From assembly GCF_016403105.1 (NCBI RefSeq), contig NZ_CP046155.1:3997906-4061905 (forward strand): a DNA stretch of 64,000 nt, read 5' to 3'. The translations under genes and the position numbers were made by a program. Positions 32,448 to 41,844 of the stretch are shown one piece after another (positions within the stretch are counted from its first letter, which is position 1; each line of letters starts with the position of its first letter). The stretch comes from Leptolyngbya sp. BL0902 (GTDB lineage Bacteria > Cyanobacteriota > Cyanobacteriia > Phormidesmidales > Phormidesmidaceae). The notes below the pieces were generated by a model. It ran no database searches. It saw only the letters and a program-made list of their open reading frames with translations, and was not told the origin of the DNA.

Positions 32448-33911
32448 TTGGTGCCCTCACCCTTGGCTTGGATATCTGCGGTTTGGGGTCGTGCCCAGAC
32501 CCGGATTTTGGTGTGGGTTACGGTACTGGTGACGACAGCGGTAGTGGGTTCTACCCTAACTACCCGGCAGCTTTTGCGGTTTCAGCTCGACCAACGTATC
32601 AGCAGCGCCCTAGAGCAGGAAATTTCTGAGATCAAGCGCCTGATAGATGGTCGTAATCCGTTAACAGGCCAACCCTTCGATGGGGATGTAAAAGCTATTT
32701 TTAAGGTATTTCTGTCGCGCAATATTCCTGACAATGACGAGGTTTTTATTACCCTCATCAATGGTGAACAGCACGCCACCAGCCCAGCACCGCTGCCCAT
32801 TCCTACAGATCAGCAGGCGCAGATTGTCACGCAATGGCAAGGCTTAAATCAACGCCAACAAGGCCAGCTTCATCTAGGTCAAGACACTTGGGTTTATTTA
32901 GCCTATCCATTACCCACTGAGGGGCCAGATCACGGGGTCTTTGTGGTGATGCAGTCGCTTACAAATCAACAGCGAGACCTCAATCGATTAGTTTGGCTAG
33001 AGGCACAGGTATTTGGCATCAGTACCCTGGTGGCTCTAGTGCTAGTTTGGGTTGCCACCGGACGCATTCTTGCCCCCCTGCATGATCTGACCCAAACGGC
33101 ACGGTCTATGACCGCTACTGATGATCAACTTCAACGGCGTATTCCGGTGCGGGGAACAGTAGAAATTGCTGAATTAACAGAAACCTTTAATGCCATGCTG
33201 GCCCGTCTACAAGCCTCCTTTGCTAGCCAGCGCAACTTTTTGAACGATGCCAGCCACGAGCTACAAACACCCATTACCATTATTCAAGGGCATCTAGAAT
33301 TACTGAGTCAGCACCCCGAAGATCAAGCTGAGGCTGTAGTTCTGATGCAGGATGAGCTGCAACGAATGAGTCGTTTAGTTAAGGATTTGCTTCTGTTAGC
33401 CACCGCAGAGCGGCGAGACTTCTTAGCTCTCACCATAGTACCTGTCGATCAGTTTTTGCAGGCTATTTATAGCAAGGTTGGGGTTATGGCGGCACGGCAG
33501 TGGACGCTAGCCCAGGCCCCTGCTGTACAGATAGTGGCAGATCGAGATCGACTCACCCAGGCGATGATGAACCTGATTCAAAATGCCATTGATCACACGC
33601 AGCCCAATGACACCATTGAGCTAGGGGCAAAGTTAGTCAAGCATCAAATTCATTTCTGGGTTAGAGATACGGGGGTTGGCATTAACCCTGTGGATCAAAG
33701 TCACATTTTCCAGCGTTTTGCCCGAGGCACCGGGGCTCGAGAACGAAGCGAAGGATCTGGGTTGGGGCTCTCCATCGTTCAAGCCATTGCCGAAGCGCAT
33801 GGCGGACAAATCAGGCTTTCAAGTACGTCTTTGCAGGGTAGTTGTTTTATCCTTATCTTGCCGCTAGAACCCCCCCAAGATCGGCCAGCGGTGCCAGTCT
33901 ATTCCCATTAA
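32448..33911 (+). CDS. Sensor histidine kinase
   Basis: A 487-residue membrane sensor. TM1 is near residues 19-38 (ILVWVTVLVTTAVVGSTLTT), a periplasmic domain of about 135 residues follows, and TM2 is near 184-205. HAMP (about 206-258) ends before the HisKA helix with the phospho-accepting His in NDASHELQTPITIIQGHLEL. The ATPase domain has the N box NLIQNAIDHTQ, G1 RDTGVGI and G2 GSGLGLSIVQAIAEAHGG. The start is a TTG at 32448 or GTG at 32451. No ATG lies nearby. It pairs with the response regulator directly downstream. The signal is unknown. Confidence 0.93.
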   Translation: MVPSPLAWISAVWGRAQTRILVWVTVLVTTAVVGSTLTTRQLLRFQLDQRISSALEQEISEIKRLIDGRNPLTGQPFDGDVKAIFKVFLSRNIPDNDEVFITLINGEQHATSPAPLPIPTDQQAQIVTQWQGLNQRQQGQLHLGQDTWVYLAYPLPTEGPDHGVFVVMQSLTNQQRDLNRLVWLEAQVFGISTLVALVLVWVATGRILAPLHDLTQTARSMTATDDQLQRRIPVRGTVEIAELTETFNAMLARLQASFASQRNFLNDASHELQTPITIIQGHLELLSQHPEDQAEAVVLMQDELQRMSRLVKDLLLLATAERRDFLALTIVPVDQFLQAIYSKVGVMAARQWTLAQAPAVQIVADRDRLTQAMMNLIQNAIDHTQPNDTIELGAKLVKHQIHFWVRDTGVGINPVDQSHIFQRFARGTGARERSEGSGLGLSIVQAIAEAHGGQIRLSSTSLQGSCFILILPLEPPQDRPAVPVYSH

Positions 33912-33961
33912 TCAATCACTCAAAAACCGTTACTTCTCTTGGCCAGGTTATGGTGTGCCCT

Positions 33962-34630
33962 ATGCCCAAAATTTTGATTGTTGAAGATGAGCCACGCATT
34001 GCTTCAGTATTAAGCAAAGGACTGGTCAACCGAGGCTTTGAAACCGTGGTGGTAGATCAAGGACAGAGTGCGATTCACCTCACCCAAGGGGGAGATTTTG
34101 ATTTGATACTGCTCGACTTAGACTTGCCCGATCAGAATGGATTGTCGGTACTGAAGGCGATTCGGGAATGGGGTGAAACACTGCCAATTATTTTGCTGAC
34201 GGTGTACGACGACTTACCCCACAAGATACAGGGACTCACAGGCGGGGCTGATGATTATTTAACCAAACCCTTCCATTTAGAAGAACTCATAGCTCGTATT
34301 CAGGTGCAATTGCGCAAGCGATGCCAGGATCGGGAATCCCCTCAGATGACGCTTCAAGTAGGCAATATCACACTAGATTTACACCAGCGCCAGGTTCAGC
34401 AGGCAAATCGAATTATTGAGTTATCTACCCGCGAATTTATTTTGCTGGAGCTGCTGATGCGGCGGTCGGGGGAGGTGGTAGAACGAATGGAATTGTTACA
34501 GGAAGTCTGGGGTTATGACTATGACACAGCCTCCAATGTAGTCGATGTATATGTGGGCTATCTCCGCAAAAAGCTAGGCCGTCGAGCCATCGAAACTGTG
34601 CGAGGGATAGGCTATCGCCTACGGGGTTAG
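33962..34630 (+). CDS. OmpR/PhoB-family response regulator
   Basis: A 222-residue regulator. The receiver has ILIVEDEPRIA, phospho-Asp in DLILLDLDLPDQNG, the switch Thr in IILLTVYDD and Lys in YLTKPFHLEEL. The C-terminal winged helix contains LSTREFILLELLMRRSGEVV and the recognition helix SNVVDVYVGYLRKKLG. The ATG at 33962 gives the standard MPKILIVEDE start. It begins 50 bases after the histidine kinase stop and forms a cognate pair with it. Target genes could include the adjacent glycan cluster, but no operator was identified. Confidence 0.94.
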   Translation: MPKILIVEDEPRIASVLSKGLVNRGFETVVVDQGQSAIHLTQGGDFDLILLDLDLPDQNGLSVLKAIREWGETLPIILLTVYDDLPHKIQGLTGGADDYLTKPFHLEELIARIQVQLRKRCQDRESPQMTLQVGNITLDLHQRQVQQANRIIELSTREFILLELLMRRSGEVVERMELLQEVWGYDYDTASNVVDVYVGYLRKKLGRRAIETVRGIGYRLRG

Positions 34631-34780
34631 CGAATCTTGAGACGTCTGAGGCGATGTTCTGAATTAAGAGTTTTCTTAGAAACGGAACGGAGACTGAGGG
34701 CTCTGGTCTAGAAGGGGTAATCATGGTTGTTACGACATGCTTGCATCATCCTTGGTTCGCCCCCCAGGAGTAAATGAACG

Positions 34781-36055
34781 ATGACCGATTCCAGTACCCT
34801 CCAGCCCCCAGCAGTTCTCTACAATGGTGACTGTTCTCCTCCAGCCTCCAAGCATCTGCGGATTGCCCTCTATTCCCACGACACCATGGGTTTGGGGCAC
34901 AAACGGCGCAACTTGCTGATTGCCCAAGCCCTGCGTCAAGCGTTGCCCCATAGCTCGGTGCTGCTCATTTCTGGCATGGCCGAAGCCAGCGACGGCAACC
35001 TGCCCGACGGCATTGATTACCTCACCCTACCCGCTTGGCAAAAGACCGCCGAGGGCGAGTATCAGTCGCGCCGCCTGGGGCTGTCGGTGGAAGATTTGCG
35101 CTTGCTGCGGGCCAAGACCATTCGCGCCGCACTGAAGGCGTTTAAGCCCGATGTGTTTATTGTGGATAACGTGCCACGGGGGGCCATGCAGGAGCTAGAT
35201 TTGGCCCTAGAACTGCTGCGCCGCCGCCCCACCCGCTGCATTTTGGGCCTGCGCGATATTTTGGATGCCCCCCAAACCGTGCGCCGCCAGTGGCGACAGG
35301 CCAAGAATATTCCCGCCATTCGTCGCTATTTTGACGGCATTTGGGTCTACGGCGATCCTACCGTCTACAACCTGGAAGCCACCTACCGTTTTCCCGCCGA
35401 TATTGCCGCCAAAATCCGCTACGTCGGCTATTTAGATGCCCAGGCGCGTCTCGATGTGGCGGCGGCCTCCCCCTCCCCCGTCCCCAAGCCTCCCTTTGCG
35501 TTGGCCATGGTGGGCGGTGGACAGGACGGAGTAGCTTTGGCCAAAGCCTTTGCCCAGTCGGCGTTTCCCCCTGGTTGGCAAGGCATTCTAATTACTGGCC
35601 CACTGATGCCCCAGGCCCATCGCCAAGCCCTGCACCACCTCGCCGCCCAGCGCACGAATTTGACGGTGCTAGAGTCTCACCCAGAACCGACCCAACTGCT
35701 GGCCCAGGCCAGTGCCGTGGTGTCCATGGGCGGCTATAACACCACCTGCGAAATCCTGGCCTTGGGCACTCCAGCGCTGATTGTGCCCCGCACCCAACCC
35801 CGCCGCGAGCAGTGGATTCGCGCCCAACGGCTGCACCATTTAGGGCTAGTAGACGTGCTGGCACCAGACAACCTCAGCGCCCCCGCCATTACAACCTGGT
35901 TGAATACCGTAACCCATCAACGCCCCTCGCAGCGGCCCATCGCCCGTCATTGCATTGACCTCAATGGCCTGAAGCGAATCCCGCAGTACATCAATCAGCT
36001 TATGGCGCGTGCAGAGCAGGATCGGTCGTCCCACTATCCCTTAAAAGCGGTGTAG
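34781..36055 (+). CDS. MurG/GT28-like glycosyltransferase
   Basis: A 424-residue GT-B-fold protein. N-terminal IALYSHDTMGLGHKRRNLLI carries the glycine-rich loop and His. The C-terminal nucleotide-sugar site is VVSMGGYNTTCEILALGTPA then LIVPRTQPRREQWIRAQRL, as in MurG-type transferases. The central segment NVPRGAMQELDLALELLRRR is typical of a predicted glycosyltransferase family often in surface-polysaccharide loci. Donor and acceptor sugars are unknown. It starts the glycan cluster reaching to 41168. Confidence 0.85.
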   Translation: MTDSSTLQPPAVLYNGDCSPPASKHLRIALYSHDTMGLGHKRRNLLIAQALRQALPHSSVLLISGMAEASDGNLPDGIDYLTLPAWQKTAEGEYQSRRLGLSVEDLRLLRAKTIRAALKAFKPDVFIVDNVPRGAMQELDLALELLRRRPTRCILGLRDILDAPQTVRRQWRQAKNIPAIRRYFDGIWVYGDPTVYNLEATYRFPADIAAKIRYVGYLDAQARLDVAAASPSPVPKPPFALAMVGGGQDGVALAKAFAQSAFPPGWQGILITGPLMPQAHRQALHHLAAQRTNLTVLESHPEPTQLLAQASAVVSMGGYNTTCEILALGTPALIVPRTQPRREQWIRAQRLHHLGLVDVLAPDNLSAPAITTWLNTVTHQRPSQRPIARHCIDLNGLKRIPQYINQLMARAEQDRSSHYPLKAV

Positions 36056-36081
36056 GGAAATGGCAGCATGGGTTAAAAAAA

Positions 36082-36324
36082 CTACCGATTATGAAGGTAA
36101 TTTGTAATCCCTTCTTCGACCTTGATAGTGGGCAAAAAGACCTGGTATTCCCAGCCTTCCCCAGCGGGCCGATCTCGTTTAGTAATGTAGTCTTTCCTTG
36201 GCCCGCTTTTGCCCTCGGCTCCTGTGTATTGTTCTACCGCATGAAACACAAACACCCTAGCGTAGGCATAGCTCAGCAAATAGGCCCCCAATAAACCGAA
36301 TCCAACCGCCTTAGCCCGCCGCAT
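36082..36324 (-). CDS. Small membrane-anchored hypothetical protein
   Basis: An 80-residue protein. One hydrophobic N-terminal segment (AVGFGLLGAYLLSYAYARVF) is followed by a charged tail with KSGPRKDYITKRDRPAGEGW. No family was recognised. It is encoded against the direction of the glycan genes around it, in a region with lower GC. The clean length and N-terminal anchor suggest a real gene, but the evidence is modest. Confidence 0.5.
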   Translation of the reverse strand: MRRAKAVGFGLLGAYLLSYAYARVFVFHAVEQYTGAEGKSGPRKDYITKRDRPAGEGWEYQVFLPTIKVEEGITNYLHNR

Positions 36325-36533
36325 ATCTACGCTTCCTAAACGATGCTTAGTCTAGTCTAAAGAACTCAATCCGATTTGTGTCTTGCCAAATCTCAATGAT
36401 TTCTAAAAGCCAGGTCAATCATCGTTGTTGCTAACCTCTTTGCCAATCTCTTAATACGGAAAATATCTTGTCCCGTCAGGACACTTCTGAATTGAGTAGC
36501 GGCATTCTATCCTTACCGTTTTCCCCAACTTCT

Positions 36534-36597
36534 CATTCCCTGTTCCCAACTCCCAACTCCCGATTCCCGATTCCAACTCCCTTTATTCCCCCCAGTC
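36534..36597. repeat. Heptanucleotide tandem repeat (STRR-type)
   Basis: Six or more 7-base units of the form NNNTCCC run from 36534 (CATTCCC, TGTTCCC, AACTCCC twice, GATTCCC and GATTCCA), then degenerate. Short tandemly repeated heptamers of this kind are known in filamentous cyanobacteria. The run lies directly before the ATG of the next gene and may occupy its 5' leader. Comparable C-rich heptamers appear near 39290-39318 before the ABC exporter. Confidence 0.75.
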
Positions 36598-36599
36598 CT

Positions 36600-37910
36600 A
36601 TGTCCATCGCCTACGTCCTCAAACGCTATCCCCGCTATTCCGAAACCTTTGTGGTGTCGGAAATTTTGGCCCATGAAGCGACGGGGTTGGAGATTAAAAT
36701 CTTTGCCCTACGTCCACCAATGGACACCCATTTTCAAGACATCATCAGCCGAGTGAAGGCTCCAGTGCGGTATTTGCCATCAGGGGCAGGCCGTCGCACC
36801 AACTTCTGGCAAGCGCTCCAGGCGGCGGCGGATATGTTGCCCCAGTTTTGGTCGCGGCTGGCCATGGCGGCGGGGGAGCCTGTCCAAGAGGTGTATCAGG
36901 CGGCGCTATTGGCCTGTGAGGCGGTGGCCCAGGGCATCACCCATTTCCACGCCCACTTTGGCACCTCGGCAACGACGGTGGCCCGCTTGGCCAGCCATTT
37001 CACGGATATTCCCTACACCTTCACCGCCCACGCCAAGGACATTTTCCACGAAACTGTGCAGCCCGACGACCTGCGCCGCAAGCTCAACGATGCCGCAGCG
37101 GTGGTAACGGTGAGCGATTACAACATGCAGTATTTGCGCCAGCAGTATGGTGAATCTGCCGCCTCGGTGCAGCGCATTTACAACGGTCTGGATTTGGAGC
37201 AGTTTGCCTACGCAGAGCCGCGCCAGCGTCCGCCCCAGATCCTCGCCGTGGGCCGCTTGGTGGAGAAAAAGGGCTTTGGCGATTTGATTAAAGCCTGCGG
37301 GTTGCTGGTGCAGCGCCAGGTGGAGTTTCGCTGCAACCTTGTGGGCACTGGGGAACTCGCGGCTGAGCTTCAGGCCCAGATTGAGGCAGCGAATCTTCAG
37401 CCCTGGGTTTCGCTGGTTGGCCCCCAGCCCCAACGTGAAATCAAGCGGTGGGTGCAGGAGGCAGCAGTGTTTGCGGCCCCCTGCGTGGTCGGCAGCGATG
37501 GCAACCGCGACGGCCTGCCCACGGTATTGCTGGAGGCTATGGCCCTGGGTACGCCCTGCGTTTCTACGGACGTGACGGGCATTCCCGAAGTGTTGCAGCA
37601 TGAGGTGACAGGGCTGCAAGTGCCCCAGCGAGATCCCGTCGCCCTCGCCCTGGCCCTAGAACGACTGCTGCGGGATGCCCACCTGCGGGTTTCCCTTGCC
37701 ACCCAAGCTCGCCAGCAAATTGAGGCTAACTTCGACATCCACACCAACGCCGCTCAATTACGCCGGGTCTTTCGCCAAGTCGGCGGAAAAACGCCCCGTT
37801 CCCAGTCGCCTGCCGCTGTAAAAGCGGATTCTCTCAATCATGCCTCATCCCAGGTGTCGGGAAGCTCGAACACTACGGAACCCAACTCCACCCTCCAGGA
37901 GGTGCGCTAA
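36600..37910 (+). CDS. GT4-family glycosyltransferase
   Basis: A 436-residue GT-B glycosyltransferase. The start MSIAYVLKRYPRYSETFVVS is the classic opening of a GT4 subgroup in exopolysaccharide loci. Further signatures are HFHAHFGTSATTVARLA, AHAKDIFHE, the phosphate-binding RLVEKKGFGDLIKAC and the E-x7-E element GLPTVLLEAMALGTP. The frame is open back to 36468, but that stretch translates the heptamer repeat, so the ATG at 36600 is used. Its TAA overlaps the next ATG by one base (TAATG), indicating coupled translation. Confidence 0.92.
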   Translation: MSIAYVLKRYPRYSETFVVSEILAHEATGLEIKIFALRPPMDTHFQDIISRVKAPVRYLPSGAGRRTNFWQALQAAADMLPQFWSRLAMAAGEPVQEVYQAALLACEAVAQGITHFHAHFGTSATTVARLASHFTDIPYTFTAHAKDIFHETVQPDDLRRKLNDAAAVVTVSDYNMQYLRQQYGESAASVQRIYNGLDLEQFAYAEPRQRPPQILAVGRLVEKKGFGDLIKACGLLVQRQVEFRCNLVGTGELAAELQAQIEAANLQPWVSLVGPQPQREIKRWVQEAAVFAAPCVVGSDGNRDGLPTVLLEAMALGTPCVSTDVTGIPEVLQHEVTGLQVPQRDPVALALALERLLRDAHLRVSLATQARQQIEANFDIHTNAAQLRRVFRQVGGKTPRSQSPAAVKADSLNHASSQVSGSSNTTEPNSTLQEVR

Positions 37911-39262
37911 TGCAGATCGCCTACGTTTGTGCCGACTATGGCGTGCCCGTCTTTGGCCGTAAGGGTTGCTCTATCCATGTTCAAGAGGTGATTCGCGCCC
38001 TGCTCCAACAAGGCCATCACGTCACCCTGATCGCCGCCCGGTTGGGGGGAGACCCACCCGCCGACTTGGCCAATGTGCCCGTGCATCGCCTCCCTGCCAT
38101 CCCCAAGCAAGACCGCGCCCAGCGAGAACAGGCCGAACTCAACCTCAACCTCAACCTGCGCTTTGCCCTCGAAACCACTGGCCCCTTCGACCTGGTGTAT
38201 GAACGCTATTCCCTCTGGAGCTTTGCGGCGATGGAGTACGGACGGGATCGCGCCCTTCCCACCGTCCTGGAAGTGAATGCCCCGCTGATTGAAGAACAGG
38301 CCCGCTATCGTCAGTTGGTCTATCCCCAAAAGGCCCAATGGGTGGCCCGTCGAGTATTTGCGGCGGCGGCTGTGCTGGTGGCCGTCTCCCAAGGCGTAGC
38401 CGACTATTTGGCAACGTTTGCCGAAACCAAGAACCGCGTTCACGTCATTCCCAACGGGGTCAACGTGGCGCGATTTGCAGACCACTCCCAACCTGCCATC
38501 GCACAAGACAACCCCATCCAGACGGAGACGTCCCCCTGTCCCCCCGTCCCCGCATCCCCGGCTTCCTCTGTCCCCACCTTTACCATTGGCTTTGTGGGAA
38601 CGATGAAAACCTGGCATGGCCTGCCCACGCTGATGGCAGCATTTCGGCAGTTGCATGACCATTGCCCCCAGGCGCGGTTGCTGATGGTCGGCGAGGGCCC
38701 CGCCCGGTTAGACTGCGCCGCCGAGATGGAACAGTACGGCCTGGATACAGCGGTGGACTGGGTAGGGGCCGTAGAACCATCGCAAATCCCCCACTGGCTG
38801 ACCCGGATGGATGTAGCCGTAGCTCCCTATCCCAAACTGGAGCAGTTCTACTTTTCGCCCCTCAAGGTTTACGAATACATGGCCGCTGGGTTGGCCGTTA
38901 TCGCCAGCGACATCGGCCAACTGCGCCAGGTCATCACCCCCGGCACCACCGGACTGCTCGTGCCACCGGGGGATGAGGATGCTCTAGTTCAGGTGCTATT
39001 GCAGTTGCAGCAAAACCCGACTTTGCGTCAACACCTGGGCCAACAAGCCCAGCAGCAAATCGCCAGCCATCACACCTGGTTGCAGGTGGTCGAACGCATT
39101 TTGAACGTGGCTTTTGGGAGTGCGGTGATCGGCAATCGTCACAGCGAATTAGCCGATGGCAAAGCCCCCGTTGGCCCTCACCCCCAGCCCCTCTCCCAGG
39201 GAGGAGAGGGGAGCCGGAAGTTCCCTTCAAAGTCCCTCTCCCACCTTGGGAGAGGGATTTAG
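37910..39262 (+). CDS. GT4-family glycosyltransferase with repeat-derived C-terminus
   Basis: A 450-residue GT-B enzyme. IAYVCADYGVPVFGRKGCSI and HVQEVIRALLQQGHHVTLIA open the acceptor domain. FVGTMKTWHGLPTLMAAFRQ and SPLKVYEYMAAGLAVIASDI form the donor site. The family-like part ends near residue 420 (VVERILNVAF). The last 30 residues, starting VGPHPQPLSQGGEGS, and the stop codon come from a MITE-like inverted-repeat element (39171-39274). A low-complexity Pro/Ser insert is present near residues 200-220. It is co-transcribed with the gene upstream. Confidence 0.9.
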   Translation: MQIAYVCADYGVPVFGRKGCSIHVQEVIRALLQQGHHVTLIAARLGGDPPADLANVPVHRLPAIPKQDRAQREQAELNLNLNLRFALETTGPFDLVYERYSLWSFAAMEYGRDRALPTVLEVNAPLIEEQARYRQLVYPQKAQWVARRVFAAAAVLVAVSQGVADYLATFAETKNRVHVIPNGVNVARFADHSQPAIAQDNPIQTETSPCPPVPASPASSVPTFTIGFVGTMKTWHGLPTLMAAFRQLHDHCPQARLLMVGEGPARLDCAAEMEQYGLDTAVDWVGAVEPSQIPHWLTRMDVAVAPYPKLEQFYFSPLKVYEYMAAGLAVIASDIGQLRQVITPGTTGLLVPPGDEDALVQVLLQLQQNPTLRQHLGQQAQQQIASHHTWLQVVERILNVAFGSAVIGNRHSELADGKAPVGPHPQPLSQGGEGSRKFPSKSLSHLGRGI

Positions 39263-39274
39263 GGTGAGGGCCAA
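39171..39274. mobile_element. MITE-like 104-bp element with 13-bp terminal inverted repeats
   Basis: The ends TTGGCCCTCACCC and GGGTGAGGGCCAA are perfect 13-bp inverted repeats. Two further hairpins lie inside, around the CTCCC/GGGAG motifs. No coding capacity exists beyond the host frame. Bases 39173-39219 are the exact reverse complement of 19558-19604, and a related copy lies at 48705-48748. The element supplies the end of the upstream glycosyltransferase. Confidence 0.75.
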
Positions 39275-39320
39275 CCCATCCACAACACAACCCATTTCCT
39301 AACCCCACTCCCCATTCCCT

Positions 39321-41168
39321 ATGTCCCGACCCACTCACCTCAAAGACATGGTGCCCAGCCTTGCCGACATGGTGCGGCGGTTTTGGCCCTACATTCGTCA
39401 AGAACGCGGCCTAGCGACGATGGCCCTCGTAGCTCTGGTGGCCCAAGTAGCGCTGCGGTTGCTGGAACCTTGGCCCATGAAGGTGATCTTCGACCATGTG
39501 ATTCCCGTGGGCGGCGCGACCTCTACGCCCCACCTCATCACCACGCCCTTCGGAGAGCTTTCGACGACCTGGGTGCTGTGGCTCTCGGCGGCAGGGTTGG
39601 TGGCCATTGTGGCGGTGCGGGCCATGGGGGAATACTTTAGTACGGTGGGGTTTGCCCTGGTGGGTAGCCGTGTGCTCACCCAGGTGCGGGATGATTTGTA
39701 TCGCCATTTGCAGCGGTTGTCGTTGCGGTTTCACAACCAGGCCCGCAGTGGCGAACTGACCCTGCGGGTGATTAGCGATGTGGGCATCCTCAAAGAAGTT
39801 GTCGTCACGGCGCTGCTGCCGATGCTGGGCAATACGATGATTTTGCTGGGCATGGTGGGGCTGATGCTGTGGCTGCATTTGGAGCTCACCCTGCTGGCCC
39901 TGGCCACAATTCCGCTGTTTTCGTTGACCACGGTGCGGCTCAGCCACCGGATTCGGGAAGTGTCGCGGCAACAGCGGCGGCGGGAGGGTTCCATGGCCTC
40001 GGCGGCAGCGGAATCCATGGCGGCGATTAAGGTGGTGAAGGCGCTATCTTTGGAACCCGCGTTTGCCCAGGTGTTCACCCGCCAAAGCCAAAAGACTCTT
40101 AAGGATGGCGTCAAGTCCAAACGACTGGCGGCTAAACTAGAGCGTTCCGTAGACCTAATCATCGCCGTCGCCACCGCCTTGGTGCTGGGCCGGGGGGCGC
40201 ACCTCGTCACCCACGGAGCCCTAACCCCAGGGGATTTGCTGGTCTTTTTGGCCTACCTCAAAAACGCCTTTCGCCCCGTGCGCGACTTCGCCAAATATAC
40301 CGCCCGCTTGGCCAAAGCCTCGGCAGCGGGGGAACGCATTTTGAACCTGCTCGACGAAACCCCCGACATTGTGGATGCCCCCCACGCCGTCGCCGCGCCC
40401 CCCTTCCACGGGCACATCGAACTGCGCCACGTTTCCTTTGCCTACGACCCCGAACAGCCCATCCTCAAAGATATTTCCCTTCAAGTTGCGGCGGGGCAAC
40501 AGGTGGCCATTGTGGGGCCATCGGGCAGCGGCAAATCCACCCTCGCCAGCCTCATTTTGCGCCTTTACGACCCCGACCAAGGCCAAATCTGCATCGACGG
40601 CACCGACATCCGCGACTACACCCAAGACTCCCTACGCGCCCAAATCAGCGTGGTGCTGCAAGATAGCCTACTCTTCGCCGCCACCATCGCCGACAATATC
40701 GCCTACGGCAACCCCCAAGCCACCGCCGCCGAAATTCGCCACGCCGCCCAACTCGCCAACGCCCACGAATTCATCGAACGCCTGCCCCAAGGCTACGACA
40801 CCCCCGTCGGAGAACGCGGCGTCACCCTCTCCGGTGGCCAACGCCAACGCCTCGCCATCGCCCGCGCCGCCGTGCGCCAATCCCCCATCCTGCTCCTCGA
40901 CGAACCCACCACCGGACTCGATAAAGATAACGAACGCACCGTCATCGAAGCCCTACAACGGGTCGGCCAAGGCTGCACCACCCTCACCATCACCCACGAC
41001 CTCACCCTCGCCGCCCAGGCCGACCACATCATCTACATGGAACGCGGCACCATCCTAGAACAGGGCAGCCACACCGACCTCCTCCACCGCCAAGGCCACT
41101 ACGCCACCCTCTATCGCCTACAACTCGCCCATAACGGAGAGTCGCCCTTACTCATGCCAAGTGTATGA
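39321..41168 (+). CDS. ABC exporter (fused permease and ATPase)
   Basis: A 615-residue half-transporter of the MsbA/LipidA-flippase type. The N-terminal six-helix region (about 30-320) precedes the nucleotide-binding domain. Walker A is IVGPSGSGKSTLAS, the Q loop SVVLQDSLLF, the signature VTLSGGQRQRLAIARA, Walker B ILLLDEPTTGLD and the H loop TLTITHDLTL. As the last gene of the glycan cluster it is a candidate exporter of a glycan or glycolipid built by the three transferases. The last third of the gene is strongly C-rich in third positions. Confidence 0.93.
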   Translation: MSRPTHLKDMVPSLADMVRRFWPYIRQERGLATMALVALVAQVALRLLEPWPMKVIFDHVIPVGGATSTPHLITTPFGELSTTWVLWLSAAGLVAIVAVRAMGEYFSTVGFALVGSRVLTQVRDDLYRHLQRLSLRFHNQARSGELTLRVISDVGILKEVVVTALLPMLGNTMILLGMVGLMLWLHLELTLLALATIPLFSLTTVRLSHRIREVSRQQRRREGSMASAAAESMAAIKVVKALSLEPAFAQVFTRQSQKTLKDGVKSKRLAAKLERSVDLIIAVATALVLGRGAHLVTHGALTPGDLLVFLAYLKNAFRPVRDFAKYTARLAKASAAGERILNLLDETPDIVDAPHAVAAPPFHGHIELRHVSFAYDPEQPILKDISLQVAAGQQVAIVGPSGSGKSTLASLILRLYDPDQGQICIDGTDIRDYTQDSLRAQISVVLQDSLLFAATIADNIAYGNPQATAAEIRHAAQLANAHEFIERLPQGYDTPVGERGVTLSGGQRQRLAIARAAVRQSPILLLDEPTTGLDKDNERTVIEALQRVGQGCTTLTITHDLTLAAQADHIIYMERGTILEQGSHTDLLHRQGHYATLYRLQLAHNGESPLLMPSV

Positions 41169-41352
41169 GCAGGTCAGATAAGTAGGGTGGGCAATGTCCA
41201 TCGTCCAATTTAAGCTATCCTAGCCAGCCCAATCTTCATTACAACTAGCCTGGTTTAGGCGAGCCTTATTGGGCAGTTTTGCGTTATTCCTGAAAAAGCC
41301 CGCTGTCACGCCGTGTTCGCTTGCTTTCTCTACAGACTATCTCGGATTATCC

Positions 41353-41844
41353 TTACTCAGGCTCTTGAGCAAGGATTAAGATACGCTGATATAGTTGAGG
41401 ACTGACACGAAAACCAGCCTGGTTGATCAAGGCATCCATAACGGGTTGAACTTGAGGAATGAGACTTCTTTGTTTGGCCACAAGCAGAATACCCAGAATG
41501 CCGATGATAGATAGCCCAAGCCGGATAGCTTCTTGTCGTCCCAATCGCTCATCAATAAGCAAATCATCGGCTTGTAGCTCAAATGCCAACGCAATCGCAT
41601 TTGCTTCTCCGGCATCAAATCCCCGTTCTTGTTGTAGTTGATCAGCAAGTTTGATGTTGGCGAGTGATTGGGTTTGAATCCAACCCAACTTGAGAATAGC
41701 TGAAATAGTAGGATTGCTGGCAGCTGAAAGTTCGGTAGCAACGACATCAGGAATCAACACGTTTTGGTAAATGGTTTCTAGCAACCAGAGATGATCGACA
41801 ATTGCAAGGTTGGAGAGGGCAGAGGTATCGCTGACAACGATCAT
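41353..41844 (-). CDS. DUF3368 PIN-like toxin
   Basis: A 163-residue PIN-fold ribonuclease. SDTSALSNLAIVDHLWLLE carries the first catalytic Asp, ERGFDAGEANAIALAFE the central Glu, and ADDLLIDERLGRQEA the later Asp residues, typical of DUF3368. It overlaps the upstream UPF0175 gene by four bases (ATGA), and the two form the usual antitoxin-toxin order. Its expected action is RNA cleavage restrained by the partner. The pair is AT-richer than the ABC exporter gene. Confidence 0.85.
   Translation of the reverse strand: MIVVSDTSALSNLAIVDHLWLLETIYQNVLIPDVVATELSAASNPTISAILKLGWIQTQSLANIKLADQLQQERGFDAGEANAIALAFELQADDLLIDERLGRQEAIRLGLSIIGILGILLVAKQRSLIPQVQPVMDALINQAGFRVSPQLYQRILILAQEPE

Noticed and set aside
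36468..36599. N-terminal extension of the GT4 protein at 36600
   Set aside because: The extension translates the heptanucleotide repeat region and lacks conserved residues. The ATG at 36600 matches the family start.
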